Shown here: one piece after another, positions 1 through 11,078 of the stretch
Position numbering within the stretch: the first letter of the stretch is position 1
How the letters are laid out: every line of letters begins with the position of its first letter
Source of the DNA: Pseudomonas sp. DY-1
GTDB lineage: Bacteria; Pseudomonadota; Gammaproteobacteria; Pseudomonadales; Pseudomonadaceae
Length of the DNA: 64,000 nucleotides
Reading direction: 5' to 3'
Assembly: GCF_003626975.1 (NCBI RefSeq)
Contig: NZ_CP032616.1
Span: 4,688,001 to 4,752,000, forward strand
The notes under the pieces: generated by a model
The model's input: the letters and a program-made list of their open reading frames with translations, nothing else
Databases searched by the model: none
Told to the model about the DNA's origin: nothing
Position numbers and translations under genes: made by a program

Positions 1-896
1 TGCTCGCCCTGGCCGTGGTCGGGGTCGGTGTGATTGCTGCCTGGATGATGCAGGGTCGCAACGAAAGTACCGCTGAGACTGCATCCGCCACTGCCCAATT
101 GCCCTTGGGGCAGGCGCCTGCCGGTCAGGCGGCCAGTGGTGGGGATGCCGGCTCGCCAGCCGTAGAGTTCGCGGGTTCCTCGCAGCCGCTGCCGTTGCCG
201 TTGGTGGGCGAGGCCCAGCCGGTGATTCGTGAGCCGTTGGCCCAGGCTGCTGGTCAGGGTGAGCCGGAAGACAGCCCGGCGCCTGAAGGGGGTGCCAGCC
301 TACCGCCTACGGTCACCACCACTGCGCCGCCGCAGGGCGCGACCGCTGGCCCGGCACCGACTGCGCCTGTGGAGCCCATCGCGTCGGCGCAGCCATTGCC
401 CACGCCGGCCCAGCCCATTGCTGCGGTCCCTGCCGCTCCGGTAGCTGCGCCCAAACCGGCTGCCCCTGCATCGGCATCGGCTACCGCGCCGGCCGCCGCA
501 ACTAAGCCTGCCGCTGCTGCCAAACCAGCTGTTGTTCCTGCTCAGGCTGCTGCCAAGCCGGCTGAGAAGCCTGCGCCTGCGCCAACGGCGGCTGCATCGA
601 CCGGCGGTGCTGCGGGCAATGGCTGGTACAGTGGCCAGACGGGCAGCCATTTCGCTCTGCAGGTGCTCGGTACCAGTTCGGAAAATAGCGCCAAGGCCTT
701 CGTTCAGCAGAATGGGGGGCAGTACCGCTATTTCAAGAAGCAACACCAGGGCAAGACGCTTTACGTCGTAACCTACGGCAGCTTCCCAAGCCGAACCGCA
801 GCACAGGCTGCGATCAAATCTTTGCCGGCCAAGGTTCAGGCTGGTAAACCCTGGCCGAAGACTTTCGCCAGCATCAAGCAGGAAATGGCTCGCTAG
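1..896 (+). CDS. SPOR-domain envelope protein, C-terminal part (5' end outside window)
   Basis: The frame is open from the first bases of the window, so the N-terminus is missing. The visible part begins with a hydrophobic stretch (LALAVVGVGVIAAW) that looks like a single membrane anchor. A long Ala/Pro/Thr-rich linker of about 190 residues follows, then a C-terminal SPOR domain of about 85 residues (from GSHFALQVLG to the end), which in this family binds denuded septal peptidoglycan. The arrangement resembles DamX-like proteins, where an ATPase domain precedes the anchor. In Pseudomonas this gene sits just upstream of gltB, as here. Cytoplasmic membrane anchoring with the SPOR domain in the periplasm is inferred. 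No clear terminator follows it. Confidence 0.85.
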   Translation, partial: LALAVVGVGVIAAWMMQGRNESTAETASATAQLPLGQAPAGQAASGGDAGSPAVEFAGSSQPLPLPLVGEAQPVIREPLAQAAGQGEPEDSPAPEGGASLPPTVTTTAPPQGATAGPAPTAPVEPIASAQPLPTPAQPIAAVPAAPVAAPKPAAPASASATAPAAATKPAAAAKPAVVPAQAAAKPAEKPAPAPTAAASTGGAAGNGWYSGQTGSHFALQVLGTSSENSAKAFVQQNGGQYRYFKKQHQGKTLYVVTYGSFPSRTAAQAAIKSLPAKVQAGKPWPKTFASIKQEMAR

Positions 897-991
897 TATT
901 CTGCGAGCCTGATCCCCCGCCTTTTGACTGGGTGGTCGCTAGCACGACCTCCCGGTTCATTCATTCATTTTTGCGACATTGGCTTTCATTG

Positions 992-1021
992 ATTGGTCGC
1001 GAAGATTTGTGATCGACCAAT
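992..1021. promoter_or_regulatory. inverted repeat overlapping the gltB -35 element (possible operator)
   Basis: ATTGGTCG (992-999) and CGACCAAT (1014-1021) form a perfect 8-bp inverted repeat with 14 bases between the arms. The centres are 22 bp apart, about two helical turns, and the right arm lies in the promoter spacer just past the -35 hexamer. This fits a dimeric repressor or activator site for the gltBD promoter. I do not recognise the cognate regulator. Confidence 0.4.
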
Positions 1022-1035
1022 GGGCTATGTACAAT
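1007..1035 (+). promoter_or_regulatory. predicted sigma70 promoter of gltBD
   Basis: TTGTGA at 1007-1012 and TACAAT at 1030-1035 are separated by exactly 17 bases. Transcription would begin near 1042 and leave a leader of about 108 nt before the gltB start at 1150. Confidence 0.55.
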
Positions 1036-1149
1036 GACCTCCCTTTGCCCTACGCAAAAGCTGGCGTCAAGTCCTGCGCGTATGGTAAGGAGTTGAATTA
1101 CAAAGCAATTCTGCCTTTTTCTGAAGGCAACCCTGGTGAGAGTTCCCCT

Positions 1150-4100
1150 ATGAAAGCAGGTCTGTACCATCCTGATGAATTCAAGGATAACTGCGGTTTC
1201 GGCTTGATCGCCCATATGCAGGGCGAGGCGAGCCACCATCTTCTTAAAACCGCCATTGAAGCCCTGACCTGCATGACCCACCGCGGCGGCATCAATGCCG
1301 ACGGCAAGACCGGCGACGGTTGTGGTCTGTTGATCCAGAAGCCCGACCTTTTCCTGCGCGCGATTGCCAAGGAAACTTTCTCGGTCGAGCTGCCTGCCCA
1401 GTACGCGGTCGGCATGGTCTTCTTCAACCAGGACCCGGCTCGCGCCGAAGCGGCTCGCGAAAACATGAATCGCGAAATCCTTGCTGCCGGCCTGCAACTG
1501 ATTGGCTGGCGCAAGGTGCCAGTGGACACTAGCGTCCTCGGCCGCCTGGCCCTGGAGCGCCTGCCGCAGATCGAGCAGGTGTTCATCGGTGGTGAAGGCC
1601 TGGGCGACCAGGAAATGGCAGTCAAGCTGTTCAGCGCCCGTCGTCGCTCCTCCGTGGCCAATGCCGCGGACGCCGACCACTACATCTGCAGCTTCTCCCA
1701 CAAGACCATCATCTACAAAGGCCTGATGATGCCGGCCGACCTGCAGCAGTTCTACCCGGACCTGGGTGACGAACGCCTGCAGACCGCTATCTGCGTCTTC
1801 CATCAGCGCTTCTCCACCAACACTCTGCCGAAGTGGCCGCTGGCGCAGCCCTTCCGCTTCCTCGCCCACAACGGCGAAATCAACACCATCACCGGTAACC
1901 GCAACTGGGCGGTTGCCCGTCGCACCAAGTTCGCCAACGAGCAGCTACCCGACATCGACGAGCTGGGCCCGCTGGTCAACCGCGTGGGCTCCGACTCCTC
2001 CAGCATGGACAACATGCTCGAGCTGATGGTCACCGGCGGCATCGACCTGTTCCGTGGCGTGCGCATGATCATCCCGCCGGCCTGGCAGAACATGGAAACC
2101 ATGGATGCCGACCTGCGCGCCTTCTATGAATACAACTCCATGCACATGGAGCCCTGGGACGGCCCCGCCGGTGTCGTGCTCACCGATGGCCGTTATGCCG
2201 TCTGCTTGCTGGACCGCAACGGCCTGCGTCCGGCCCGTTGGGTGACCACCAAGAACGGCTATATCACCCTCGCCTCGGAAATCGGCGTGTGGGACTACAA
2301 GCCGGAAGATGTGCTCGCCAAGGGGCGTGTCGGCCCGGGCCAGATTCTTGCGGTGGACACCGAGACCGGTCAGATCCTCAACACCGAAGACATCGACAGC
2401 CGCCTGAAGTCGCGTCACCCGTACAAGCAGTGGCTTCGCCAGAGCGCTGTGCGCATCCAGGCCAAGCTGGATGACGACCACGGTGTGGCCAGCTACGACA
2501 GCGACCAGCTCAAGCAGTACATGAAGATGTTCCAGGTCACCTTCGAAGAACGTGATCAGGTACTGCGCCCGCTGGCCGAGCAAGGGCAGGAAGCGGTCGG
2601 ATCCATGGGCGACGATACGCCCATGGCCGTGCTGTCCCAGCGCGTGCGTTCGCCGTTCGACTACTTCCGCCAGCAGTTCGCTCAGGTCACCAACCCCCCG
2701 ATCGACCCGTTGCGCGAAGCCATCGTGATGTCCCTGGAGATCTGCCTCGGCGCCGAGCGCAACATCTTCAGCGAGTCGCCTGACCATGCCACCCGCGTGA
2801 TCCTCAGCAGCCCGGTGATCTCCCCGGCCAAGTGGAGCGCGCTGATGAGCCTGGACCGTCCGGGCTTCGAGCGGCAGATCATCGACCTGAACTACGAAGA
2901 GAGTCTCGGCCTCGAAGCCGCCGTACGCAACTTCGCCGACCAGGCCGAAGAGGCTGTGCGTTCCGGCAAGTCCCTGCTGGTGTTGACCGACCGCCACATC
3001 GCCCCTGGCAAGCTGCCGGCTCACGCCTCCCTGGCTGTTGGCGCCGTGCATCATCGCCTGGTGGAGAAAGGCCTGCGGTGCGACTGCAACATCCTGGTCG
3101 AGACCGCCACTGCCCGGGACCCGCACCATTTCGCAGTGCTGGTTGGCTTCGGTGCGTCCGCGGTCTATCCGTTCCTCGCCTATGAAGTGCTGGCTGACCT
3201 GATCCGCACCGGTGAAGTGCTGGGCGATCTGTACGAGGTCTTCAAGCACTACCGCAAAGGCATCTCCAAGGGCTTGCTGAAGATCCTGTCGAAGATGGGC
3301 ATCTCCACCATCGCTTCCTACCGTGGCGCACAGCTGTTCGAAGCTGTGGGTCTCTCGGAAGAAGTGGTGGACCTCAGCTTCCGTGGCGTTGCCAGCCGCA
3401 TCAAAGGTGCGCGCTTCGTCGACATCGAGTCCGAGCAGAAGCTGCTGGCCTTCGAAGCCTGGAACAACCGCAAGGCCATCCAGCAAGGCGGCCTGCTGAA
3501 GTTCGTCTACGGCGGTGAGTACCACGCGTACAACCCGGACGTGGTGAACACCCTGCAAGCAGCCGTGCAGCAGGGCAACTACGAGAAGTTCAAGGAATAC
3601 ACCGCACTGGTGGACAGCCGTCCGGTATCGATGCTGCGCGACCTGCTCAAGGTCAAGACCATCGACCAGCCGCTGTCGTTGGACGAAATCGAGCCGCTGG
3701 AGTCCATCTTCAAGCGCTTCGATGCGGCGGGCATTTCCCTGGGCGCACTTTCCCCCGAGGCCCACGAGGCCCTGGCCGAAGCCATGAACCGCCTGGGCGG
3801 CCGCTCCAACTCCGGTGAGGGTGGTGAAGACCCGGCGCGCTACGGCACGGTGAAGAGCTCCAAGATCAAGCAGGTGGCGACCGGCCGCTTCGGCGTCACC
3901 CCGGAATACCTGGTCAACGCCGAAGTGCTGCAGATCAAGGTTGCCCAAGGCGCCAAGCCCGGTGAGGGCGGCCAGCTGCCCGGTGGCAAGGTCAACGGTC
4001 TGATTGCCCGTCTGCGCTATGCAGTGCCTGGCGTCACCCTGATCTCGCCGCCGCCGCACCACGACATCTACTCCATCGAAGACCTGGCCCAGCTGATCTA

Positions 4101-5595
4101 TGACCTCAAGCAGGTCAACCCGCAGGCGCTGGTCTCGGTGAAGCTCGTGGCTGAAGCTGGCGTCGGCACCATCGCCGCTGGCGTGGCTAAGGCCTATGCC
4201 GACCTGATCACTATCTCCGGTTACGACGGCGGCACCGGCGCATCCCCGCTGACCTCGATCAAGTACGCCGGCAGCCCGTGGGAACTGGGTCTGGCGGAAA
4301 CCCACCAGACCCTGCGCGGCAACGACCTGCGTGGCAAGGTACGTGTACAGACCGACGGCGGCCTGAAAACAGGCCTCGACGTGATCAAGGCCGCCATCCT
4401 CGGCGCCGAAAGCTTCGGCTTCGGTACCGCCCCGATGATTGCCCTGGGTTGCAAGTACCTGCGTATCTGCCACCTGAACAACTGCGCCACTGGCGTCGCC
4501 ACCCAGAACGACAAGCTGCGCAAGGACCACTTCATCGGCACCGTCGAAATGGTGATGAACTTCTTCACCTACATTGCCGAAGAAACCCGTGAATGGCTGG
4601 CCAAGCTGGGCGTGCGCAGCTTGAGCGAACTGATCGGTCGTACCGACCTGCTGGAATTGCTGCCGGGTGATACCGAGAAGCAGGGCCACCTGGATCTCAG
4701 CCCGCTGCTGGGCAGCGACCATGTGCCGGCCGACAAGCCACAGTTCTGCGAAGTGGAGAAGAACCCGCCCTTCGACCCGGGCCTGTTGGCCGAGAAGATG
4801 TGGGACATTTCCAAAGCGGCCGTCGAAGGCAAGACTGGCGGCGTCTACGATCTGGACATCTGCAACTGCGACCGCTCCATTGGCGCGCGGATTTCCGGCG
4901 AGATCGCCCGTCGTCACGGCAACCAGGGCATGAAAGACGCCCCGGTGACCTTCCGCTTCCGTGGTACCGCAGGCCAGAGCTTCGGCGTGTGGAACGCCGG
5001 CGGTCTGAACCTCTACCTCGAAGGCGATGCCAACGACTATGTGGGCAAGGGCATGACCGGCGGCAAGGTCGTGATCACTCCGCCCAAAGGCAGCCCGTTC
5101 AAGAGCCAGGATTCGGCTATCGTCGGCAACACCTGCCTCTACGGCGCCACCGGCGGCAAACTATTCGCTGCGGGTACCGCAGGCGAGCGTTTCGCAGTGC
5201 GTAACTCCGGTGCCCACACCGTGGTGGAAGGCACTGGCGACCACTGCTGCGAGTACATGACCGGCGGCTTCGTCTGCGTCCTCGGCAAGACCGGCTACAA
5301 CTTCGGCTCCGGTATGACCGGCGGCTTTGCCTATGTGCTCGACCAGGACAACAGCTTCGTCGACCGCGTCAACCACGAACTGGTGGAGATCCAGCGTATC
5401 AGCAACGAGTCCATGGAGGCCTACCGTAGCCACCTGCACGGCGTGCTGGTCGAGTACGTGAAGGAAACTTCCAGCGATTGGGGTGCCCATCTGCTGGAAA
5501 ACCTGGACGATTACCTGCGCAAGTTCTGGCTGGTCAAGCCGAAAGCCGCGAGCCTCGCTTCGCTGCTCTCCAGCACCCGTGCCAACCCGCAATAA
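1150..5595 (+). CDS. gltB: glutamate synthase [NADPH], large subunit
   Basis: GltB (1481 aa) makes two glutamates from glutamine and 2-oxoglutarate, with electrons supplied through GltD. The start at 1150 gives the normal short propeptide ending in N14, so cleavage exposes Cys15 (DNCGFGL) as the nucleophile of the class II glutaminase domain. The frame is open upstream to 979, but that would add 57 non-homologous residues, and GGTGAG precedes the chosen ATG. The central and FMN-binding synthase domains follow; the 3Fe-4S ligands are C1101, C1107 and C1112 in the [12 protein letters not shown] motif. The C-terminal quarter has the Gly-rich beta-helix repeats of the gltB C domain. It lies 36 bp upstream of gltD in the same operon. 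Confidence 0.98.
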   Translation: MKAGLYHPDEFKDNCGFGLIAHMQGEASHHLLKTAIEALTCMTHRGGINADGKTGDGCGLLIQKPDLFLRAIAKETFSVELPAQYAVGMVFFNQDPARAEAARENMNREILAAGLQLIGWRKVPVDTSVLGRLALERLPQIEQVFIGGEGLGDQEMAVKLFSARRRSSVANAADADHYICSFSHKTIIYKGLMMPADLQQFYPDLGDERLQTAICVFHQRFSTNTLPKWPLAQPFRFLAHNGEINTITGNRNWAVARRTKFANEQLPDIDELGPLVNRVGSDSSSMDNMLELMVTGGIDLFRGVRMIIPPAWQNMETMDADLRAFYEYNSMHMEPWDGPAGVVLTDGRYAVCLLDRNGLRPARWVTTKNGYITLASEIGVWDYKPEDVLAKGRVGPGQILAVDTETGQILNTEDIDSRLKSRHPYKQWLRQSAVRIQAKLDDDHGVASYDSDQLKQYMKMFQVTFEERDQVLRPLAEQGQEAVGSMGDDTPMAVLSQRVRSPFDYFRQQFAQVTNPPIDPLREAIVMSLEICLGAERNIFSESPDHATRVILSSPVISPAKWSALMSLDRPGFERQIIDLNYEESLGLEAAVRNFADQAEEAVRSGKSLLVLTDRHIAPGKLPAHASLAVGAVHHRLVEKGLRCDCNILVETATARDPHHFAVLVGFGASAVYPFLAYEVLADLIRTGEVLGDLYEVFKHYRKGISKGLLKILSKMGISTIASYRGAQLFEAVGLSEEVVDLSFRGVASRIKGARFVDIESEQKLLAFEAWNNRKAIQQGGLLKFVYGGEYHAYNPDVVNTLQAAVQQGNYEKFKEYTALVDSRPVSMLRDLLKVKTIDQPLSLDEIEPLESIFKRFDAAGISLGALSPEAHEALAEAMNRLGGRSNSGEGGEDPARYGTVKSSKIKQVATGRFGVTPEYLVNAEVLQIKVAQGAKPGEGGQLPGGKVNGLIARLRYAVPGVTLISPPPHHDIYSIEDLAQLIYDLKQVNPQALVSVKLVAEAGVGTIAAGVAKAYADLITISGYDGGTGASPLTSIKYAGSPWELGLAETHQTLRGNDLRGKVRVQTDGGLKTGLDVIKAAILGAESFGFGTAPMIALGCKYLRICHLNNCATGVATQNDKLRKDHFIGTVEMVMNFFTYIAEETREWLAKLGVRSLSELIGRTDLLELLPGDTEKQGHLDLSPLLGSDHVPADKPQFCEVEKNPPFDPGLLAEKMWDISKAAVEGKTGGVYDLDICNCDRSIGARISGEIARRHGNQGMKDAPVTFRFRGTAGQSFGVWNAGGLNLYLEGDANDYVGKGMTGGKVVITPPKGSPFKSQDSAIVGNTCLYGATGGKLFAAGTAGERFAVRNSGAHTVVEGTGDHCCEYMTGGFVCVLGKTGYNFGSGMTGGFAYVLDQDNSFVDRVNHELVEIQRISNESMEAYRSHLHGVLVEYVKETSSDWGAHLLENLDDYLRKFWLVKPKAASLASLLSSTRANPQ

Positions 5596-7050
<1,455 letters not shown>

Positions 7051-7108
7051 GCCGCGCGCTCGCGACGCTTGGAAATACCGGATGGCGCGTCAATTCGTCG
7101 CGATGGAC

Positions 7109-7136
7109 AAAAGGCACGGCACCCGCCGTGCCTTTT
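7109..7136 (+). terminator. Rho-independent terminator after gltBD
   Basis: AAAAGGCACGGC (7109-7120) and GCCGTGCCTTTT (7125-7136) make a perfect 12-bp stem around an ACCC loop, ending in a short T run. It separates gltBD from hemE. Confidence 0.8.
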
Positions 7137-7183
7137 GCATTGGGCTCTGCGAAAATGCCCGCACTTTTTCGTTGGACACTGCC

Positions 7184-8251
7184 ATGACCGTCTTGAAGAA
7201 CGACCGTTTCCTCCGCGCCCTGCTCAAGCAGCCCGTTGATGTCACTCCCGTCTGGATGATGCGCCAGGCCGGTCGTTACCTGCCGGAATACCGTGCCACC
7301 CGCGCCAAGGCCGGTGACTTCGTCAGCCTGATGAAGAACCCCGAGCTGGCGTGCGAAGTCACCGTTCAGCCGCTGGATCGTTATCCCCAGCTGGACGCGG
7401 CGATCCTCTTCTCCGACATCCTCACCATCCCCGACGCTATGGGCCAGGGGTTGTTCTTCGAGACCGGCGAAGGTCCGCGCTTCAAGAAAGTCGTGAGCAG
7501 CCTGGCCGACATCGAAGCCCTGCCGATCCCGGACCCGGAGCAGGACCTGGGCTACGTGATGGATGCCGTCCGCAACATCCGCCGAGAACTGAACGGCCGC
7601 GTGCCGCTGATCGGCTTCTCCGGCAGCCCCTGGACACTTGCCACCTACATGGTCGAAGGCGGCTCCAGCCGTGACTTCCGCAAGTCCAAGGCGATGCTCT
7701 ACGACAATCCCCAAGCCATGCACGCCCTGCTGGACAAGCTGGCCCAATCGGTGACCGTCTACCTGAACGGCCAGATCAAGGCCGGTGCCCAGGCAGTGCA
7801 GATCTTCGACTCCTGGGGCGGTAGCCTCTCGGCGGCGGCCTACCAGGAATTCTCCCTGGCCTACATGAAGAAGATCGTCGACGGGTTGATCCGCGAACAC
7901 GATGGCCGTCGTGTACCGGTAATCCTCTTCACCAAGGGCGGCGGGCTCTGGCTGGAATCCATGGCCAACAGCGGAGCCGAAGTCCTGGGCCTGGACTGGA
8001 CCTGCGACATCGGCAGCGCCCGCGCCCGTGTCGGCGACAAGGTCGCCCTTCAGGGCAACATGGACCCGTCCGTGCTCTACGCCAACCCGGCTGCCATCCG
8101 CGCCGAGGTGGGCCGCATCCTCGCAGCCTATGGCAAGGGCTCTGGCCACGTATTCAACCTCGGTCACGGCATCACTCCGGAAGTCGACCCGGCCCACGCC
8201 GGCGCCTTCTTCGAGGCGGTGCACGAGCTTTCGGCGCAGTACCACGCCTGA
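7184..8251 (+). CDS. hemE: uroporphyrinogen decarboxylase
   Basis: HemE (355 aa) decarboxylates the four acetate side chains of uroporphyrinogen III to give coproporphyrinogen III in haem synthesis; it is a cytoplasmic, cofactor-free enzyme. The N-terminal signature [12 protein letters not shown] contains the conserved substrate-binding arginines, and [13 protein letters not shown] and the C-terminal FNLGHGI motif are intact. The ATG at 7184 fits the family N-terminus ([14 protein letters not shown]); the longer open frame from 7082 runs through the gltBD terminator and is not credible. It is monocistronic, bounded by a terminator on each side. Confidence 0.97.
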   Translation: MTVLKNDRFLRALLKQPVDVTPVWMMRQAGRYLPEYRATRAKAGDFVSLMKNPELACEVTVQPLDRYPQLDAAILFSDILTIPDAMGQGLFFETGEGPRFKKVVSSLADIEALPIPDPEQDLGYVMDAVRNIRRELNGRVPLIGFSGSPWTLATYMVEGGSSRDFRKSKAMLYDNPQAMHALLDKLAQSVTVYLNGQIKAGAQAVQIFDSWGGSLSAAAYQEFSLAYMKKIVDGLIREHDGRRVPVILFTKGGGLWLESMANSGAEVLGLDWTCDIGSARARVGDKVALQGNMDPSVLYANPAAIRAEVGRILAAYGKGSGHVFNLGHGITPEVDPAHAGAFFEAVHELSAQYHA

Positions 8252-8262
8252 CCCCGAGGCAA

Positions 8263-8294
8263 AAAGAAAAGGCCGCTTTCGCGGCCTTTTCTTT
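8263..8294 (+). terminator. Rho-independent terminator of hemE
   Basis: AAAGAAAAGGCCGC (8263-8276) pairs perfectly with GCGGCCTTTTCTTT (8281-8294) around a TTTC loop, with a T-rich 3' arm. Its last 8 bases are also the left copy of the IS target duplication, so the insertion sequence abuts the terminator but has left it intact. Confidence 0.85.
8287..8294. repeat. left copy of 8-bp target-site duplication
   Basis: TTTTCTTT immediately before the left end of the insertion sequence. The identical octamer follows the right end at 9600-9607. Confidence 0.9.
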
Positions 8295-9599
8295 GGTTCT
8301 TCGCGGAGTCTGGGGGAAGAGCGAGTTGACAGTCAGGGAAGCGGGTAGATTGGCAGTCGCCAAACACACCAATCCCCACCCCCTGCTGTCGCCGTGCATC
8401 CTATTGATCTTGCCGCTTTCTGGCCAGGCTACGACGTCGTTGCCTGTCGCCAAGCCGATCCCCACACGCTGTTGATCAGCCTGGAGCCCCAAGCCGAGCG
8501 TCTGCCGGTGTGTGGCCGCTGCCACCAGCCCTGCCCGTTGATCCACGAGCGGCGCATGCGCCAGGTGCGCGAGCGTGACCTGCTGGACCAGCGGGTGCTG
8601 CTGCAATTGCCGGTGCGTCGCCTCGACTGCCTCAGCTGCGGGCGCGTGACGGAGCGGATCGACTGGCTGGCGCCGGCCTCCCGCCTGACCCAGCGCTTGC
8701 GGGTCTGGCTCGAGGGCTTGCTGCAACTGCTGCCGATCAGCCAGGTCAGCCGCCTCACCGGCCTGCACTGGCACACCCTCAAGACCCTCGACCAGCGCCG
8801 TTTGGAGGCTGAAGTAGGGGCCTTCGAGCCGGGCGACGTACGCCGCCTGGTGATGGACGAGTTTGCCCTGCACAAGGGCCATCGCTACGCCACGGTGATC
8901 ATGGATGCCGAGCGCACGCGAGTGCTGTGGGTCGGCCACGGCAATAGCCGCGAGGCCATTCGCCCGTTCTTCGAGCTCCTCGGTGCGCGCTGCCAGCAGA
9001 TCGAGGCGGTGGCCATGGACATGAACACCGCTTTCGACCTGGAAGTGCAGCAGCACTGCCCGCAGGCCGAAGTGGTGTACGACCTGTTCCATGTGGTGGC
9101 GCGCTACGGCCGCGAGGTGATCGACCGTATTCGGGTCGACCAGGCCAACCTCCTGCGCGAAGACAAACCGGCGCGCAAGGTGGTCAAGCAGAGCCGCTGG
9201 CTGCTGCTGCGCAATCGCGAAAACCTCAAGGACGGGCAGGCCGTGCAGTTGCAGGAACTGCTCGCGGCCAATCAGCCACTGGCCACGGTCTATGTGCTCA
9301 AGGATGCGTTAAAGGACCTCTGGTACGCCCCCAGCGTACGCGAGGGCTGGCGGCGCTGGCGAACCTGGCTGCGGCACGCCCGGGACAGCGGCCTCGCGCC
9401 GCTGCAACGCTTTGCCCGCAACCTGCGCAAATACGTCCGGGGCATCCTCGCCAGTGCTCGCTTCCCCCTGCACACCAGCGTCCTCGAGGGCGTGAACAAC
9501 CGCATCAAGGTGATCAAACGCATGGCCTATGGCTTCCGGGACTCAGCCTACTTCTTCCTGAAGATCAAGGCCGCCTTCCCCGGGAAAGCGCGATGAACC
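8295..9599 (+). mobile_element. ISL3-family insertion sequence, complete, 1305 bp
   Basis: The element starts GGTTCTTCGCG and ends (read inward from the right) GGTTCATCGCG, an inverted repeat matching at 10 of the first 11 positions and weaker beyond, for about 21 bp. Exact 8-bp direct repeats TTTTCTTT flank it, the duplication length typical of ISL3 elements. It carries one transposase gene whose stop codon lies inside the right inverted repeat. A TTGACA at 8326-8331 could be part of its promoter. Intact ends, intact transposase and perfect duplication indicate a recent insertion. Confidence 0.93.
8394..9596 (+). CDS. tnpA: ISL3-family transposase
   Basis: The 400-residue protein has the ISL3 layout. 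An N-terminal zinc-finger region carries paired cysteines (CGRCHQPC and CLSCG). An HTH-like segment follows near LLPISQVSRLTGLHWHT, and then a DDE catalytic domain. Candidate catalytic residues are the Asp in LVMDEFALHKG, the Asp in VAMDMNTAFDLE and the Glu in LEGVNNRIKVIKR. The start is a GTG at 8394; no in-frame ATG with a ribosome-binding site lies upstream within the element. The TGA at 9594-9596 is inside the right terminal repeat. No frameshift is visible, so the protein is probably functional. It is on the same strand as hemE and is insulated from it by the hemE terminator. Confidence 0.93.
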   Translation: MHPIDLAAFWPGYDVVACRQADPHTLLISLEPQAERLPVCGRCHQPCPLIHERRMRQVRERDLLDQRVLLQLPVRRLDCLSCGRVTERIDWLAPASRLTQRLRVWLEGLLQLLPISQVSRLTGLHWHTLKTLDQRRLEAEVGAFEPGDVRRLVMDEFALHKGHRYATVIMDAERTRVLWVGHGNSREAIRPFFELLGARCQQIEAVAMDMNTAFDLEVQQHCPQAEVVYDLFHVVARYGREVIDRIRVDQANLLREDKPARKVVKQSRWLLLRNRENLKDGQAVQLQELLAANQPLATVYVLKDALKDLWYAPSVREGWRRWRTWLRHARDSGLAPLQRFARNLRKYVRGILASARFPLHTSVLEGVNNRIKVIKRMAYGFRDSAYFFLKIKAAFPGKAR

Positions 9600-9607
9600 T
9601 TTTCTTT
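9600..9607. repeat. right copy of 8-bp target-site duplication
   Basis: TTTTCTTT directly after the right end of the insertion sequence, identical to 8287-8294. The next base begins the complement of the lipoprotein pseudogene's stop codon. Confidence 0.9.
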
Positions 9608-10110
9608 TCAGTTGATCCTGATCAGTTCGTCCCGCTGGGCCTCGGGCACTTGATAGATGGTCAGCAGCGTGAGGCCGCTTACCAGCGGCTTGTCCCACAA
9701 CGTTAGCACCCACGTTCAACGTGGCTTCTTCGGGAAGCTTGTACATCGCACCGGTCAACGGATCGACAATCAGCAGGCCGATCACGCCACCAAACAGGAT
9801 GTTTTCCCAGTGCCAGCCGCTCAGGGACGAGTACAGCGTAATCTGCCGGGTTTCGTAGCCGTCCTTCTTGAAGGCGATGGTGTATTCGGCGCCATCGATA
9901 TAGCCGGCGCCCGATTTCAGGGTCACGGTGGCGGGCGTCGTGCCGGAATGCACCACCTTGCCCGTGCTGTCCTTGACCTCGAAGCTAGCACCACCTGGGG
10001 TGCTGGAAACGGCGACGGGTAACTGCTGTCACCGACGATGCTGGCGCAGCCGGAGAGTAGGGTGGCGGACGGTACTGCTGCGGGGCACAGATTATTTTCA
10101 GAGATACGCG
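9608..10110 (-). pseudogene. frameshifted lipoprotein gene (PEGA-like repeat protein)
   Basis: Read on the minus strand, three frames must be joined to recover one protein. The first gives a lipobox-like LLSGCASIVGDSSYP. The second runs VAVSSTPGGASFEVKDSTGK onward through VHSGTTPATVTLKSGAGY and DGYETRQITLYSSLSGWHW to VDPLTGAMYKLPEEATLNVG. The third gives DKPLVSGLTLLTIYQVPEAQ and ends at the stop 9608-9610. The breaks fall near 10017 (one G apparently lost) and near 9695. An AAGGAG-like site is present near 10112, but no standard start codon follows in frame and the signal peptide is poorly hydrophobic, so the 5' end may be damaged too. The body resembles small outer-membrane lipoproteins with a PEGA-type beta domain. 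Sequencing error could explain one break but hardly all of them. Confidence 0.75.
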
Positions 10111-10259
10111 AGATTAGCTCCTTGTAGTTTTGGCGTGCGCTTTCCGCCGTTGCCGGACGCGGAGTTGCCGCGTGGATTTGGTGCTTTTCGCGCCGGCCCT
10201 CGCCCTTGTCATGGGCATTGCATAGAATCCGGTACTTATCTGGTTCCGGGAGGTGTGCA

Positions 10260-11024
10260 ATGCGGCGCGTGGTTTTCAATCAGAAGGGCGGAGTGGGTAA
10301 GTCCAGCATTGCTTGCAACCTGGCAGCGGTGAGCGCTTCACAGGGGTATCGCACCCTGCTGATCGACCTGGATGCCCAGGCCAACTCCACGCACTACCTG
10401 ACCGGCCTGACCGGCGACGACATCCCCATGGGTATTGCCGACTTCTTCAAGCAGACGCTGTCGGCTACTGCCTTTCGCAAGGGCAAGGTGGATATCTACG
10501 AGACGCCCTACGACAACCTCCATGTGATCACCGCCACGGCGGAACTGGCCGACCTGCAGCCCAAGCTGGAGGCCAAGCACAAGATCAATAAGCTGCGGAA
10601 GTTGCTGGAGGACCTGGATGGGGAGTACGACCGGATCTATCTGGATACCCCGCCAGCCTTGAACTTCTATACGGTTTCCGCCTTGATCGCCGCTGATCGC
10701 TGCCTGATTCCCTTTGATTGCGACAGTTTCTCCCGTAACGCGCTCTACGGGCTGCTAGCAGAAATCGAAGAGCTCAGAGACGACCACAACGAGGGGCTGG
10801 AGGTGGAAGGCATCGTGGTCAACCAGTTCCAGCCGCGTGCGTCGCTGCCCCAACAACTGCTGGATGAGCTGCTGGAGGAAGGGCTGCCGGTACTTCCGGT
10901 GAACCTGATGATGTCGGTGAAAATGCGCGAATCGCATCAGGCGTGCAAACCACTGATCTTCCTCGAACCACGGCACAAGCTGACCCAGCAGTTCGTCGAA
11001 CTGCACGATCTGCTGGAAAGTTGA
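10260..11024 (+). CDS. orphan ParA/MinD-type P-loop ATPase
   Basis: A 254-residue ParA-family ATPase. The deviant Walker A motif KGGVGKSS (K9 and K14 as the two lysines) is at the very N-terminus, followed by LLIDLDAQAN and a Walker B-like IYLDTPPALN. The ATG at 10260 follows GGGAGGT by 5 bases, so I reject the longer open frame from 10206. No ParB, parS-like repeat or replication gene is nearby, so plasmid or chromosome partition is unlikely. Orphan ParA proteins usually position a protein cargo, but the cargo cannot be read from this locus. It corresponds, as I recall, to PA5028. A bidirectional terminator separates it from the convergent stress gene. Confidence 0.88.
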   Translation: MRRVVFNQKGGVGKSSIACNLAAVSASQGYRTLLIDLDAQANSTHYLTGLTGDDIPMGIADFFKQTLSATAFRKGKVDIYETPYDNLHVITATAELADLQPKLEAKHKINKLRKLLEDLDGEYDRIYLDTPPALNFYTVSALIAADRCLIPFDCDSFSRNALYGLLAEIEELRDDHNEGLEVEGIVVNQFQPRASLPQQLLDELLEEGLPVLPVNLMMSVKMRESHQACKPLIFLEPRHKLTQQFVELHDLLES

Positions 11025-11049
11025 AGCAGGTGGAAGCGCAGGTCATCTC

Positions 11050-11075
11050 ATTCGCCCCGGCTTGCCGGGGCGAAT
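11050..11075. terminator. bidirectional terminator between convergent genes
   Basis: ATTCGCCCCGGC (11050-11061) pairs with GCCGGGGCGAAT (11064-11075), a 12-bp stem, followed on the plus strand by GTGTTATTT. It ends both the ParA-like gene and the convergent usp gene. Confidence 0.7.
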
Positions 11076-11078
11076 GTG

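Noticed and set aside
957..971. TTCA tandem repeats before gltB
   Set aside because: Only about three units. Too short to call a functional repeat or phase-variation tract.
979..1149. 57-residue N-terminal extension of GltB
   Set aside because: It would include the predicted promoter and displace the conserved propeptide with Cys15 from its normal place.
1945..4917. 990-codon open frame antisense to gltB
   Set aside because: It is the complement of a clearly coding gene in a GC-rich genome, where third-position bias leaves a long open antisense frame. No ribosome site or recognisable domain.
10200..10259. Promoter for the ParA-like gene with TAGAAT
   Set aside because: No acceptable -35 at 16 to 18 bases. 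The nearest TTGTCA is only 11 bases away.
8295..11024. Genomic island or defence locus around the IS
   Set aside because: Only one IS, a broken lipoprotein gene and an orphan ATPase are present. No integrase, tRNA target, toxin-antitoxin or nuclease genes.
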